From positions 1 to 23,430 of the forward strand of contig CAYZRZ010000012.1 of NCBI GenBank assembly GCA_964480995.1: a DNA stretch of 23,430 bases. The letters are read 5' to 3'. Below are positions 16,296 through 23,146 of this stretch, one piece after another. Both the position numbers and the translations under genes were made by a program. Numbering within the stretch: position 1 is the first letter of the stretch; each line of letters opens with the position of its first letter. The notes below the pieces were generated by a model. It saw only the letters and a program-made list of their open reading frames with translations, was not told the origin of the DNA and searched no databases. The stretch comes from UBA1038 sp964480995. Its GTDB lineage: Bacteria; Bacillota; Clostridia; Christensenellales; Aristaeellaceae.

Positions 16296-16310
16296 CTGAT
16301 GCTATACAAT
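16282..16310 (+). promoter_or_regulatory. Possible promoter of the secreted-protein gene and ftsK
   Basis: TTGCGC (16282-16287, three of six) is followed after 17 bases by TACAAT (16305-16310, five of six). The -35 hexamer is itself half of the inverted repeat described separately, so a binding protein would compete with polymerase. Confidence 0.4.
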
Positions 16311-16334
16311 AGATAGCGGAAGGAGGCGGACTAT

Positions 16335-17501
16335 ATGCCAGTTAAATCAATGTGGAAGAGGCTTTCAGCCTTTGTTCTTGTGCTTGCTTTGACACTCTCA
16401 GCCTTTGCCGCGTTCGCGCGGGAAGACACGCTTAAACTTAACTACATCGTACAGGAGACTGGGGATTCCTATGTCACTTTACCCCGGCTGACAGGGCATA
16501 CAGACTCTGCCGTTGAAGAAGCTATCAACGCGGCCATCTATGAGGACGGCGGTTTTCCGGGTTTTGAGCGCATTCTGGCGTCACTGGATCCCCTTGGCAC
16601 AGGCCTTCAAGTGAGAGCCCAGGCGCAGATTGTCAGGGGAAAGGCAGGGATGGGCCTGCTTTCCCTGCTGATCACAGCCTCCGGCCGCATTGGGCCGGGA
16701 AGGCCGGGTTATCGGGCCGCGCCGCTGGTGTATAATCTTTCTACAGGTGAGCGGATCACGGCACAAGATGTATTTACGGATATCACTGAGGCCCAAGCGG
16801 CGCTTGATTCTTTGGTTGCGCAGGAGATTGAACCTGTTATCAGCGATTATCTCTATCCTGAAGGACTGTATCCCGTCCCCATTGATGAAATTTTGATTGA
16901 TGAAAGCGGGCTCACCTTCTACTATGCGCAGGATGCCTATACCACCTTATCCGGCCAAAGCGGCGCGGTCAGCTTTCATTGGAATGAGCTTGAGGGCCTG
17001 CTGAACCGTGAGGAAGGCTCGTTGCTGTCTTCCCTGATTCTAAGCGATGCCGCGGACAGACCGGCTGACATGATCAAGGACACTGTGGCGCAGGGACGTC
17101 TGCCGGGTCTTCCTGCACTTTTGGGCAGAGATCTGCAGGAGGTTCTCGACGAATATCCTCCGCTGACTGACTCGGAAGCCTTTCCATCCGGCGAACAGGT
17201 TCATCCGGAGGACGCTCGTTTGCGGGGGACTGCGCTGATCGTTCAGCATGGGGAGCTGACAGGCATGCTGAGCCGCAGGATCAGCCTTTGGGGCATTATC
17301 ACAGGAAAAAGCTCTCAGGGGGCTGTGCATACGTTTTTGGGCTTGCCTGACGCAGCCCTCGCCCTTGATGAAAGCGCGGCAGGCGCGTATGGCCTTGAAC
17401 CTGGAAGCCTTGAAAGCTATCGCTATGGCGGTTATGAACTCCGCCTTCACTTCGATACAGATTTGATCTTGAAGACCGTCTGGCTCAGCCGGGCGTACTA
17501 A
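16335..17501 (+). CDS. Secreted protein of unknown function, DUF3298-like first half
   Basis: A 388-residue protein with a clear signal peptide (basic MPVKSMWKR, hydrophobic core, likely cleavage after AFA near residue 28). There is no lipobox, so it is probably exported and soluble or loosely bound. The first half reads like the DUF3298/RsiV-type extracytoplasmic domain, with YNLSTGERITAQDVF, then YYAQDAYTTLSG and SFHWNEL. The last 90 residues (LWGIITGKSSQGAVHTFLG, then YRYGGYELRLHFD) look like a separate small domain, with the G-x-P and YRYGxY pattern seen in some DUF4309-like proteins. Both assignments are weak. The strong GGAAGGAGG site precedes the ATG. ftsK follows after 21 bases with no terminator between, so the two are probably cotranscribed. 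Confidence 0.7.
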   Translation: MPVKSMWKRLSAFVLVLALTLSAFAAFAREDTLKLNYIVQETGDSYVTLPRLTGHTDSAVEEAINAAIYEDGGFPGFERILASLDPLGTGLQVRAQAQIVRGKAGMGLLSLLITASGRIGPGRPGYRAAPLVYNLSTGERITAQDVFTDITEAQAALDSLVAQEIEPVISDYLYPEGLYPVPIDEILIDESGLTFYYAQDAYTTLSGQSGAVSFHWNELEGLLNREEGSLLSSLILSDAADRPADMIKDTVAQGRLPGLPALLGRDLQEVLDEYPPLTDSEAFPSGEQVHPEDARLRGTALIVQHGELTGMLSRRISLWGIITGKSSQGAVHTFLGLPDAALALDESAAGAYGLEPGSLESYRYGGYELRLHFDTDLILKTVWLSRAY

Positions 17502-17522
17502 AACAGATAAGGAAAACGAGCA

Positions 17523-20447
17523 TTGCCAGCAACTAAAGCTTCCAGCAGCATCAGATCAACGGACAGGGGAGGCGCCGTCACGCTGACGGCGGGCATACTT
17601 TCCCTGGCGCTTGGGTTTGGCCTGCTGATCGGAATCACCTTGCAGACGACGGCGCATACCGTTGTGATGTTCAAGGATATGGCGCTTGGCCTGGGCGGCG
17701 CGCTGTATTCGTTCGTACCCTTTGCATTCTTATGGATGGGCTGGCTTTTATGCGCCAGCGCCAGGCGCTATGTATCCTTCCGCGCGTTTCTCATTACTTT
17801 CATGCTGTATATGGGCCTGCTGGCCCTGGTAACGATGCTGACCACCGTAACGGGGTTTGGAACGCTGATGCAATATATCCGCGATGCCAATATGCCCGTC
17901 AGGAGCGTGAGCAGGCCCGACAGTTACGGCGCTTATCTGATGCGCGCGTACCAGCGCTATAACAACCAGCTCAATCCCTTGCCCGGAGGCGGGGCGATGG
18001 GCATGCTGGTCGCTTTCCCGGTGTGGAAGATACTGGGGCAGGTCGGCGGTGTCATCTTTTTATGCATTTCGATGATCGTCTTGCTGTTTGCCCTGTTCAG
18101 GATCAACCCGGTGCTGCTGTATCAGCGCTTTGAGGCATTCCTGCAAGGCAGGGGGAAAAGGGTCCCCGAAGCGGAACCCCAGCTTCAGCAGACCCCGCAG
18201 GAGCAGCCTGCCGCCTATACACCGCAACCTGATACCGCATATCAGCCGCAGGTGGAGCCTTATTATGTTGAACCTCAGCCCGATCCTTTCCGTCCGGCGG
18301 CAGGAGACGGCTTTGCTTCACCCTTAACTGCTTATCAGCCTGCTGCCTGGCAGCCGCCGGTGCGCGCCGAGCGGCCTGAAGACGAGGGCTTTACCGCCGT
18401 AGAGCAGGATTTCTATGAGCGGGCTGACGAGAATCCCGCTGTTTCGCCAAGGTCCGGGCGAAGTGTCCGCCGGGAGACGGTTCCCTCCGCCCAGCTGGCA
18501 AGCTATGCGCTGCCCGATAGCGGCAAGCCATCTCCCGCCTCCGCAGGGAATGAGCAGAAGGACCCCATCCCTGCATCGCGCGCCGCGCAGCGCAAAGAAG
18601 CTCCCGCTGTGCCGCAGCTGCAGCCAAATCCGAATTCACCGGCCTCATCCGCGCCCGAATCGCTCAGAACCCCGCCTGTAAATGAAATGCCGAGGCAGCC
18701 TGAGCCTATTCGTGAGATAAAAATTGAAACCTCCACGGCTGTCCCCGAACATGCATATGAACCTGCCTCCTCACCCAAACAGGATGAAAAAAGAGTTCCT
18801 GCCCGTCCGGCGTTCTCTTCCAGCCGGGTCAATGAAGTGGGCGTTGCTTCCGCCGTACCGCTGACAGGCGAGCGGATTTCTGTCAAACCTGCCGCTACTC
18901 CAATCAGGGACGCGAGACAGGATGGCATGGCCGTCACCAAGCCCGCGGCCAGGCAGACAAGCATGCATATCGACAGCTATCAAAAACCCACACTCCGGCT
19001 GATATCCGCCCCTCCGCCGGACGCCAATATGGACACAAGCGAGGAAGACGCGGCAAAGGCCGAGAAACTCATCTCCACCCTGGCCAGCTTCAATATCTCG
19101 GCGACGGTCAACCAGGTGGTGCACGGGCCCGCCGTGACAAGTTTTGGCATACGCCTCGCCGAAGGGGTCAACATCAACAAGCTGCGCAACGTGATGGATA
19201 ATATATCTGTGGAGCTGCTTGCCAAAAGCCCTGCCCGCGCCGAGATCCCTATCCCCGGAACGCCTTTGATCGGCATAGAAGTATCCAATGAGAAAGCCTC
19301 GATGGTATACCTCAGCGAGGTACTGTCTTCTCCAAAGATGCAGGAACTCAAATCGCCCACCGCGGTGTCGCTTGGCAAGGATATCTATGGCGCGCCGGTT
19401 ATCTGCGAGCTGATGGATATGCCCCATCTGCTGATCGCGGGCGCTACCGGCAGCGGCAAGTCCGTCTGCATCAACAGCATTATTACCAGTCTTCTGTACC
19501 GTGCCTCGCCCAAAGAAGTGCGTCTGATCCTGATCGATCCCAAATTTGTTGAGCTGCAGCCGTATAATGACGGACCCCATCTGCTTTTGCCGGTTGTGGT
19601 GGATCCCAAAAAGTCCGTGATGGCGCTGGAGTGGGTCTGTCAGGAGATGGATGAACGCTATAAGATCCTTGAAAAGCACCGCGTGCGCAACATCGACGCC
19701 TACAACGCGAAGCTTGAGCCGGAAGAGGAGCCGATGCCGCGTATCATTATTATCGTCGATGAAATGGCGGATCTGATGCTGACGGCTGGCAAGGCTATTG
19801 ATGAACATATCAAGCGCATCACAGCCAAGGCGCGTGCCGCGGGGATCTGCCTGATTCTGGCTACGCAGCGCCCATCAGTTGACGTGATCACGGGCATCAT
19901 CAAGGCCAATATTCCCAGCCGCATCGCTTTCCAGGTATCTTCACAGATTGACAGCAGAACGATTCTCGACTCCCAGGGTGCGGAGAAGCTGCTGGGCTAC
20001 GGTGATATGCTTTATTTCCCCCGTACCTTAAAAGCGCCCAAGCGTGTGCAGGGCTGTTTTATCAGCGACTCCGACGTGGCCTCTGTGGCTGACTATGTAA
20101 AGTCACATAACCGGACAGAGTACAATATGGAGATCATGGAGCATATCCAGAAGGAAGAAAAGAAAGAGGCCGGCGGAAGCGCCGAGCAGTCTTCTGAAGG
20201 CGAGGAAGGGGAGGACAGCTTTGATGAGCTGCTGCCCAAGGCCATTGAAATGGCCGTTGAAGCCGGCCAGATGTCTATCTCTATGCTGCAGAGGGTGCTG
20301 CGTGTCGGCTATGGCCGGGCAGGCAGGCTGATCGATGAAATGGCCCGCCGCAGCATCATCAGCGGCAATGAAGGAACCAAGCCGCGAAAAACACTGATCA
20401 CGCGGGAAGAGTACCGGCAGCTGTTTGAAGACGATGTACCATTTTGA
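17523..20447 (+). CDS. ftsK: FtsK/SpoIIIE family DNA translocase
   Basis: Membrane-anchored hexameric motor that pumps chromosomal DNA through the septum in division or sporulation. The 974-residue protein has four membrane helices (about 21-42, 53-76, 85-107, 152-185). A disordered Pro/Gln/Ala-rich linker follows (about 200-485). The motor has Walker A GATGSGKS (640-647) and Walker B IIIVDEMADL (D746, E747). It ends in a winged-helix gamma domain (about 900-970, SMLQRVLRVGYGRAGRLIDEM) that reads polar DNA sequences. It is longer than B. subtilis SpoIIIE (787) because of the linker. I accept the TTG at 17523: AAGGA lies nine bases upstream and the first helix starts at residue 21. FtsK and SpoIIIE roles cannot be told apart from sequence. 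Confidence 0.95.
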   Translation: MPATKASSSIRSTDRGGAVTLTAGILSLALGFGLLIGITLQTTAHTVVMFKDMALGLGGALYSFVPFAFLWMGWLLCASARRYVSFRAFLITFMLYMGLLALVTMLTTVTGFGTLMQYIRDANMPVRSVSRPDSYGAYLMRAYQRYNNQLNPLPGGGAMGMLVAFPVWKILGQVGGVIFLCISMIVLLFALFRINPVLLYQRFEAFLQGRGKRVPEAEPQLQQTPQEQPAAYTPQPDTAYQPQVEPYYVEPQPDPFRPAAGDGFASPLTAYQPAAWQPPVRAERPEDEGFTAVEQDFYERADENPAVSPRSGRSVRRETVPSAQLASYALPDSGKPSPASAGNEQKDPIPASRAAQRKEAPAVPQLQPNPNSPASSAPESLRTPPVNEMPRQPEPIREIKIETSTAVPEHAYEPASSPKQDEKRVPARPAFSSSRVNEVGVASAVPLTGERISVKPAATPIRDARQDGMAVTKPAARQTSMHIDSYQKPTLRLISAPPPDANMDTSEEDAAKAEKLISTLASFNISATVNQVVHGPAVTSFGIRLAEGVNINKLRNVMDNISVELLAKSPARAEIPIPGTPLIGIEVSNEKASMVYLSEVLSSPKMQELKSPTAVSLGKDIYGAPVICELMDMPHLLIAGATGSGKSVCINSIITSLLYRASPKEVRLILIDPKFVELQPYNDGPHLLLPVVVDPKKSVMALEWVCQEMDERYKILEKHRVRNIDAYNAKLEPEEEPMPRIIIIVDEMADLMLTAGKAIDEHIKRITAKARAAGICLILATQRPSVDVITGIIKANIPSRIAFQVSSQIDSRTILDSQGAEKLLGYGDMLYFPRTLKAPKRVQGCFISDSDVASVADYVKSHNRTEYNMEIMEHIQKEEKKEAGGSAEQSSEGEEGEDSFDELLPKAIEMAVEAGQMSISMLQRVLRVGYGRAGRLIDEMARRSIISGNEGTKPRKTLITREEYRQLFEDDVPF

Positions 20448-20452
20448 TCGTT

Positions 20453-21661
20453 TTAGCCCGGCAGCCTGATTATCAGGCTCCCGTAAATACTAAAAGCAAG
20501 CCCTGCCAGCATCATTAACAGGCAGGGCTTTTTCCAGCCCCAAGGAAGCTCCCTTCCGGCAAGATAGGCGAACACGTAGGGGATGAGGTCGACGGCATAG
20601 CGAGCGCCAAACTGAAATCCGCCGAACGTACGGTGGCTGAGCAATAGCAGCAGGTGCAGCGCAAACAGCAAAATAATCAGCGCCTCGTACGCGCCGGCCC
20701 GCCGCTTCAGCACATCCGCGCAAAACAGGACCATCATCAGCAGCAATGCAGGGTTTGCAATAAATAAGGAAAATCCAAAATTTCTGAGCGCCGGGCCGTC
20801 TTTGCCTTCTTCAAAGGGAAGCCCAAGGATGAAGGTGGCAGCGTTTTTCTGAATGTGAGACAGGGAGAATTGCTGCCCACCCTGAAATGAAAACTCGGGC
20901 AGGAAATTATGGCCAAACTCAAAGGGACTGCCGAAACGTATATAGTTATACCAGGCATAGGCGCCTGCTACGCATAGCCCCAGCAGGACGCCCGGAAGGA
21001 TTGATTTTACGGCAGTTTTAAGGCTTGGCTTTGACACTTTCGTGTCATTCAGGAATAAATACAGCAAAAGAATTCCATATATGACATTGAATGGCCTGCA
21101 GCCGACAGACAAGGCATAGAAAAGAAGAGCAGAGGTATAGTGCCTTTCAAGCATGCCGCTGACAGCGAGGGCAGTGAACATGAAAGCCATCACCTGTGCC
21201 TGGTACCAGACCGCGCCGCTCAGCAGCAGAGGCAGCATGGAGGAAGCGGCGCAAAGCAGAAAGGAGCTTAACGCGGCGTACATATCCTGCCTGCCCTGAT
21301 GCCGCAATGCCCGGTACATGGCAAGGTATGCGATCAAGGCATACAGCTTGACCAGCAGGCCGTCAGGCGTATGATCCCCGAATATGAAGCTTAGAAGATA
21401 TAGCGGAATACTTGGCACAGGCGGAAAACTCACAAAATAGAGCCCGTCTTTTATGGCAAGCTCCAAATGCGGCACATCCTGCTGAAGATATGTCAGGCCG
21501 CGGCGCCAGGCAAGTGCCTGCAAGGTATAGCTGTTATACGCGCTGGGCGCTAAAAGCGGTATGCCTGAGGCGAAATGAAGAATCAAAAGCAATAGAATGA
21601 GCATGAGAGCCATGATGCAGCTCCAGGCAGTCAACTTGATTTTTTGCATGGATTTCTTCAT
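20453..21661 (-). CDS. Multi-spanning membrane protein, GT39/GT-C glycosyltransferase-like
   Basis: A 402-residue protein with about ten hydrophobic helices, the first at roughly 9-31. WYNYIRFGSPFEFGHNF and the late FGARYAVDLIPYVFAYLA resemble GT-C membrane glycosyltransferases (GT39/PMT-like or bacterial arabinosyl/mannosyl transferases), which use polyprenyl-phosphate sugars outside the membrane. No acidic catalytic motif is convincingly placed, so the activity is inference. The start is ATG at 21661 (MKKSMQKIKL), eight bases after a CGGAG site. A longer reading from TTG at 21715 has no ribosome site. Its 3' end contains the ftsK terminator, and its stop lies five bases from the ftsK stop. 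No partner glycan genes are in the window. Confidence 0.75.
   Translation of the reverse strand: MKKSMQKIKLTAWSCIMALMLILLLLILHFASGIPLLAPSAYNSYTLQALAWRRGLTYLQQDVPHLELAIKDGLYFVSFPPVPSIPLYLLSFIFGDHTPDGLLVKLYALIAYLAMYRALRHQGRQDMYAALSSFLLCAASSMLPLLLSGAVWYQAQVMAFMFTALAVSGMLERHYTSALLFYALSVGCRPFNVIYGILLLYLFLNDTKVSKPSLKTAVKSILPGVLLGLCVAGAYAWYNYIRFGSPFEFGHNFLPEFSFQGGQQFSLSHIQKNAATFILGLPFEEGKDGPALRNFGFSLFIANPALLLMMVLFCADVLKRRAGAYEALIILLFALHLLLLLSHRTFGGFQFGARYAVDLIPYVFAYLAGRELPWGWKKPCLLMMLAGLAFSIYGSLIIRLPG
20498..20533 (+). terminator. Terminator of ftsK, inside the convergent gene
   Basis: A perfect 10-bp stem, AAGCCCTGCC (20498-20507) with GGCAGGGCTT (20521-20530), has a 13-base loop and is followed by TTTCC, giving a run of five T. 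It lies about 50 bases past the ftsK stop, within the last codons of the opposite-strand gene. Read on the - strand, the same stem is followed by GCTTTTAG, so it could also stop that transcript early. Confidence 0.7.
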
Positions 21662-21693
21662 TATTTGCGCTCCGAGGACTTTAATCCTAAGGT

Positions 21694-21706
21694 AATGTAT
21701 CATAAA
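21694..21706 (-). promoter_or_regulatory. Possible extended -10 promoter of the membrane protein gene
   Basis: On the - strand, TTTATGATACATT contains TG-A-TACATT, an extended -10. It matches 11 of 13 bases of the same region in the promoter of the upstream secreted-protein gene (TTCATGATAAATT). No good -35 is present. It lies after that gene's terminator and 32 bases before the ATG. Confidence 0.35.
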
Positions 21707-21710
21707 AGAA

Positions 21711-21744
21711 GGCAATATAAAAGAGCCGCCAATCGGCGGCTCTT
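21711..21744 (-). terminator. Terminator of the small secreted protein gene
   Basis: On the - strand, a perfect 10-bp stem AAGAGCCGCC/GGCGGCTCTT (arms at 21735-21744 and 21721-21730) has a GATT loop. It is followed by TTATATT, giving four consecutive T. It starts 13 bases past the stop codon. Confidence 0.85.
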
Positions 21745-21757
21745 GAGTGGGACCGGA

Positions 21758-22309
21758 TTATTTCGCCAGGCTGGCAGCCTTCACAAGGGCTTCAATGTAG
21801 CCGCCGACATCGATGGTCACAGTGGTGGCCAGATCGGCAACGTCCGGAACGGTGGGGTGGGACTCATTGACAACCTTGGTGGGCATGGCTTCGATTTCAG
21901 CAACGGTCTTGCCGATGCAGTAGGCTTCAAACGCCGCGATCTGCTCAAACCATTCCTTGCCGATGGGGCTGGCCTTCCTCATGCCATAGGCTTCGCCTTT
22001 GTCAATCTTGGACAGGACGGGAGTGGTGTAGAAATCGCCGACCAGTTTGCCTTCGACGTCGAACTTGGTACGGACCTGCACGGTGTCGAACAGGACGGAC
22101 TTGATCTTGCCTGCGTCATCAAGGACGACAGAGCAGATAATGGTATCGGTGGGGGCAGCGCCTTCGTACTTTTCGTTGTCCTTGACCTCTGCGTTCTTGA
22201 CAGCGCCGTAGGTGGTGATGGCGGCCAGGCCATAGGTGTCGGCAAAGGCAACGGAGAACAGGCTGATCATCAGCAGGGAAGCGAGAACCAGGGCAGTAAT
22301 CTTTTTCAT
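21758..22309 (-). CDS. Small secreted protein of unknown function, clostridial FMN-protein-associated type
   Basis: A 183-residue exported protein with a textbook signal peptide (MKKITALVLASLL, cleavage expected after AFA near residue 23) and no lipobox cysteine. The mature part has one ~150-residue domain with VVLDDAGKIKSVLFD, YGMRKASPIGKEWFEQ, YCIGKTVAEIEAMP and DLATTVTIDVGGYIEAL. I recall similar secreted clostridial proteins, often found near or annotated with FMN-binding proteins. The canonical S/T-GAT flavinylation motif is not present, so flavin binding is unproven. The ATG at 22309 follows GAGGAGG at nine bases. It has its own promoter and terminator, and is divergent from the FAD synthetase gene. 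Confidence 0.75.
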   Translation of the reverse strand: MKKITALVLASLLMISLFSVAFADTYGLAAITTYGAVKNAEVKDNEKYEGAAPTDTIICSVVLDDAGKIKSVLFDTVQVRTKFDVEGKLVGDFYTTPVLSKIDKGEAYGMRKASPIGKEWFEQIAAFEAYCIGKTVAEIEAMPTKVVNESHPTVPDVADLATTVTIDVGGYIEALVKAASLAK

Positions 22310-22338
22310 TCCAATTAACCTCCTCAAGTTATGAGTAT

Positions 22339-22367
22339 AATTTATCATGAATTGGATTGCTCGTCAA
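22339..22367 (-). promoter_or_regulatory. Promoter of the small secreted protein, twin module
   Basis: On the - strand, TTGACG (22362-22367) is followed after 17 bases by TAAATT (22339-22344) with an extended TGA before it. The element TTCATGATAA spans the end of the spacer and the -10. The leader is about 22 bases. Confidence 0.7.
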
Positions 22368-22387
22368 TAGGTATGCTCAATAAAAAT

Positions 22388-22407
22388 AAAAAAAGGCCGA
22401 GAAGCCT
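22388..22407 (-). terminator. Weak hairpin with long T-tract, possible insulator
   Basis: On the - strand, AGGC and GCCT pair around a six-base loop and are followed by seven T in total, then ATTTTTA. The stem is only four pairs, so this is doubtful. It would stop - strand transcripts entering from the FAD synthetase gene before they reach the secreted-protein promoter. The remaining gap up to 22513 holds the two facing promoters. Confidence 0.25.
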
Positions 22408-22445
22408 GATATTGATTGAAAAAAAGTCTGATCCATGCGTTATTC

Positions 22446-22474
22446 TTGACGCAGGTGCCTCTTCATGATAACAT
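22446..22474 (+). promoter_or_regulatory. Promoter of the FAD synthetase gene, twin module
   Basis: TTGACG (22446-22451) is followed after 17 bases by TAACAT (22469-22474) with an extended TGA before it. TTCATGATAA sits in exactly the same place as in the divergent promoter. Confidence 0.65.
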
Positions 22475-22513
22475 AACTCCGCACTATGCCTTGGGCAGAT
22501 AGGAAGGGATTGA

Positions 22514-23146
22514 GTGGTTGGCTATTTGGATACTGATCAGTTAATACTGGGGCCGAGCGTGGTTTGCCTGGGTTTCTTTGACGGCGTACATCTTGGCCAC
22601 AGGGCAATCATTGATCAGGGGAAACTAAAAGCCGCCGAGCTGGGCCTGCCGCTTTACGTTCACACTTATGACATACCCCCGATGAATCTGGTTAAACATG
22701 CGGACGCGGTGAAAGAGCTGAGTCCCTTGCCTGAAAAAGCTGCTTTATTGGAAGAAGCCGGTGTGGATGTGGTGGCTGTCAGCCGGTTTGACGATCGGCT
22801 GATGCGTATGGACGGCAGTCAGTTTTTCTCAGACATTCTGCTTGATCGCCTGCATGCGCGCCACCTGGTGATAGGTTTTGATCACCGTTTCGGATATAAA
22901 GGCAGTACAGATGCCAAAGCCCTGGAAGCGCTTTGCGCGCGCTATGGCATCGGCCTCAGCGTGGTGGGAGCTGTCACGCTGCCGGATGGCAGAGCGATCT
23001 CCAGCTCAGCGATTCGAAAAGCCCTGACGCGCGGTGATACAGCCCTTGCGCAGCGTATGCTGGGCAGGCCGGTTACACAGGCGATGAAGGATATATTTTT
23101 TTCTATTAACCGGGAGACAGAAAAGGTGGAGGAAGGTTTCGCATGA
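22514..23146 (+). CDS. FAD synthetase domain protein (RibF N-terminal domain only)
   Basis: An FMN adenylyltransferase of 210 residues that should make FAD from FMN and ATP. The nucleotidyltransferase motif HLGH (26-29, GFFDGVHLGH), the middle block GFDHRFGYKG, and the ISSSAIR motif (162-168) are those of the bifunctional RibF. After MLGRPV, where RibF continues into its riboflavin kinase domain, this protein ends within about 25 residues, so it cannot phosphorylate riboflavin. The end looks natural rather than broken, because the next gene starts inside the stop codon (ATGA). The GTG start at 22514 follows AGGAAGGG. Pairing with an RnfG-like protein suggests local FAD supply, for example for ApbE flavin transfer, but that is inference. 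Confidence 0.88.
   Translation: MVGYLDTDQLILGPSVVCLGFFDGVHLGHRAIIDQGKLKAAELGLPLYVHTYDIPPMNLVKHADAVKELSPLPEKAALLEEAGVDVVAVSRFDDRLMRMDGSQFFSDILLDRLHARHLVIGFDHRFGYKGSTDAKALEALCARYGIGLSVVGAVTLPDGRAISSSAIRKALTRGDTALAQRMLGRPVTQAMKDIFFSINRETEKVEEGFA

Noticed and set aside
18771..19808. 345-codon open frame on the - strand opposite ftsK
   Set aside because: Shadow of the ftsK motor region. It has no family features and no start signal.
20463..20479. Palindrome AGCCTGA-TTA-TCAGGCT near the ftsK stop, considered as its terminator
   Set aside because: No T-tract on either strand. The perfect stem at 20498-20533 with five T is the better terminator.
21662..21715. 18-residue N-terminal extension of the membrane protein
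   Set aside because: It would start at a TTG with no ribosome site and overlap the likely promoter. The ATG at 21661 has CGGAG at good spacing.
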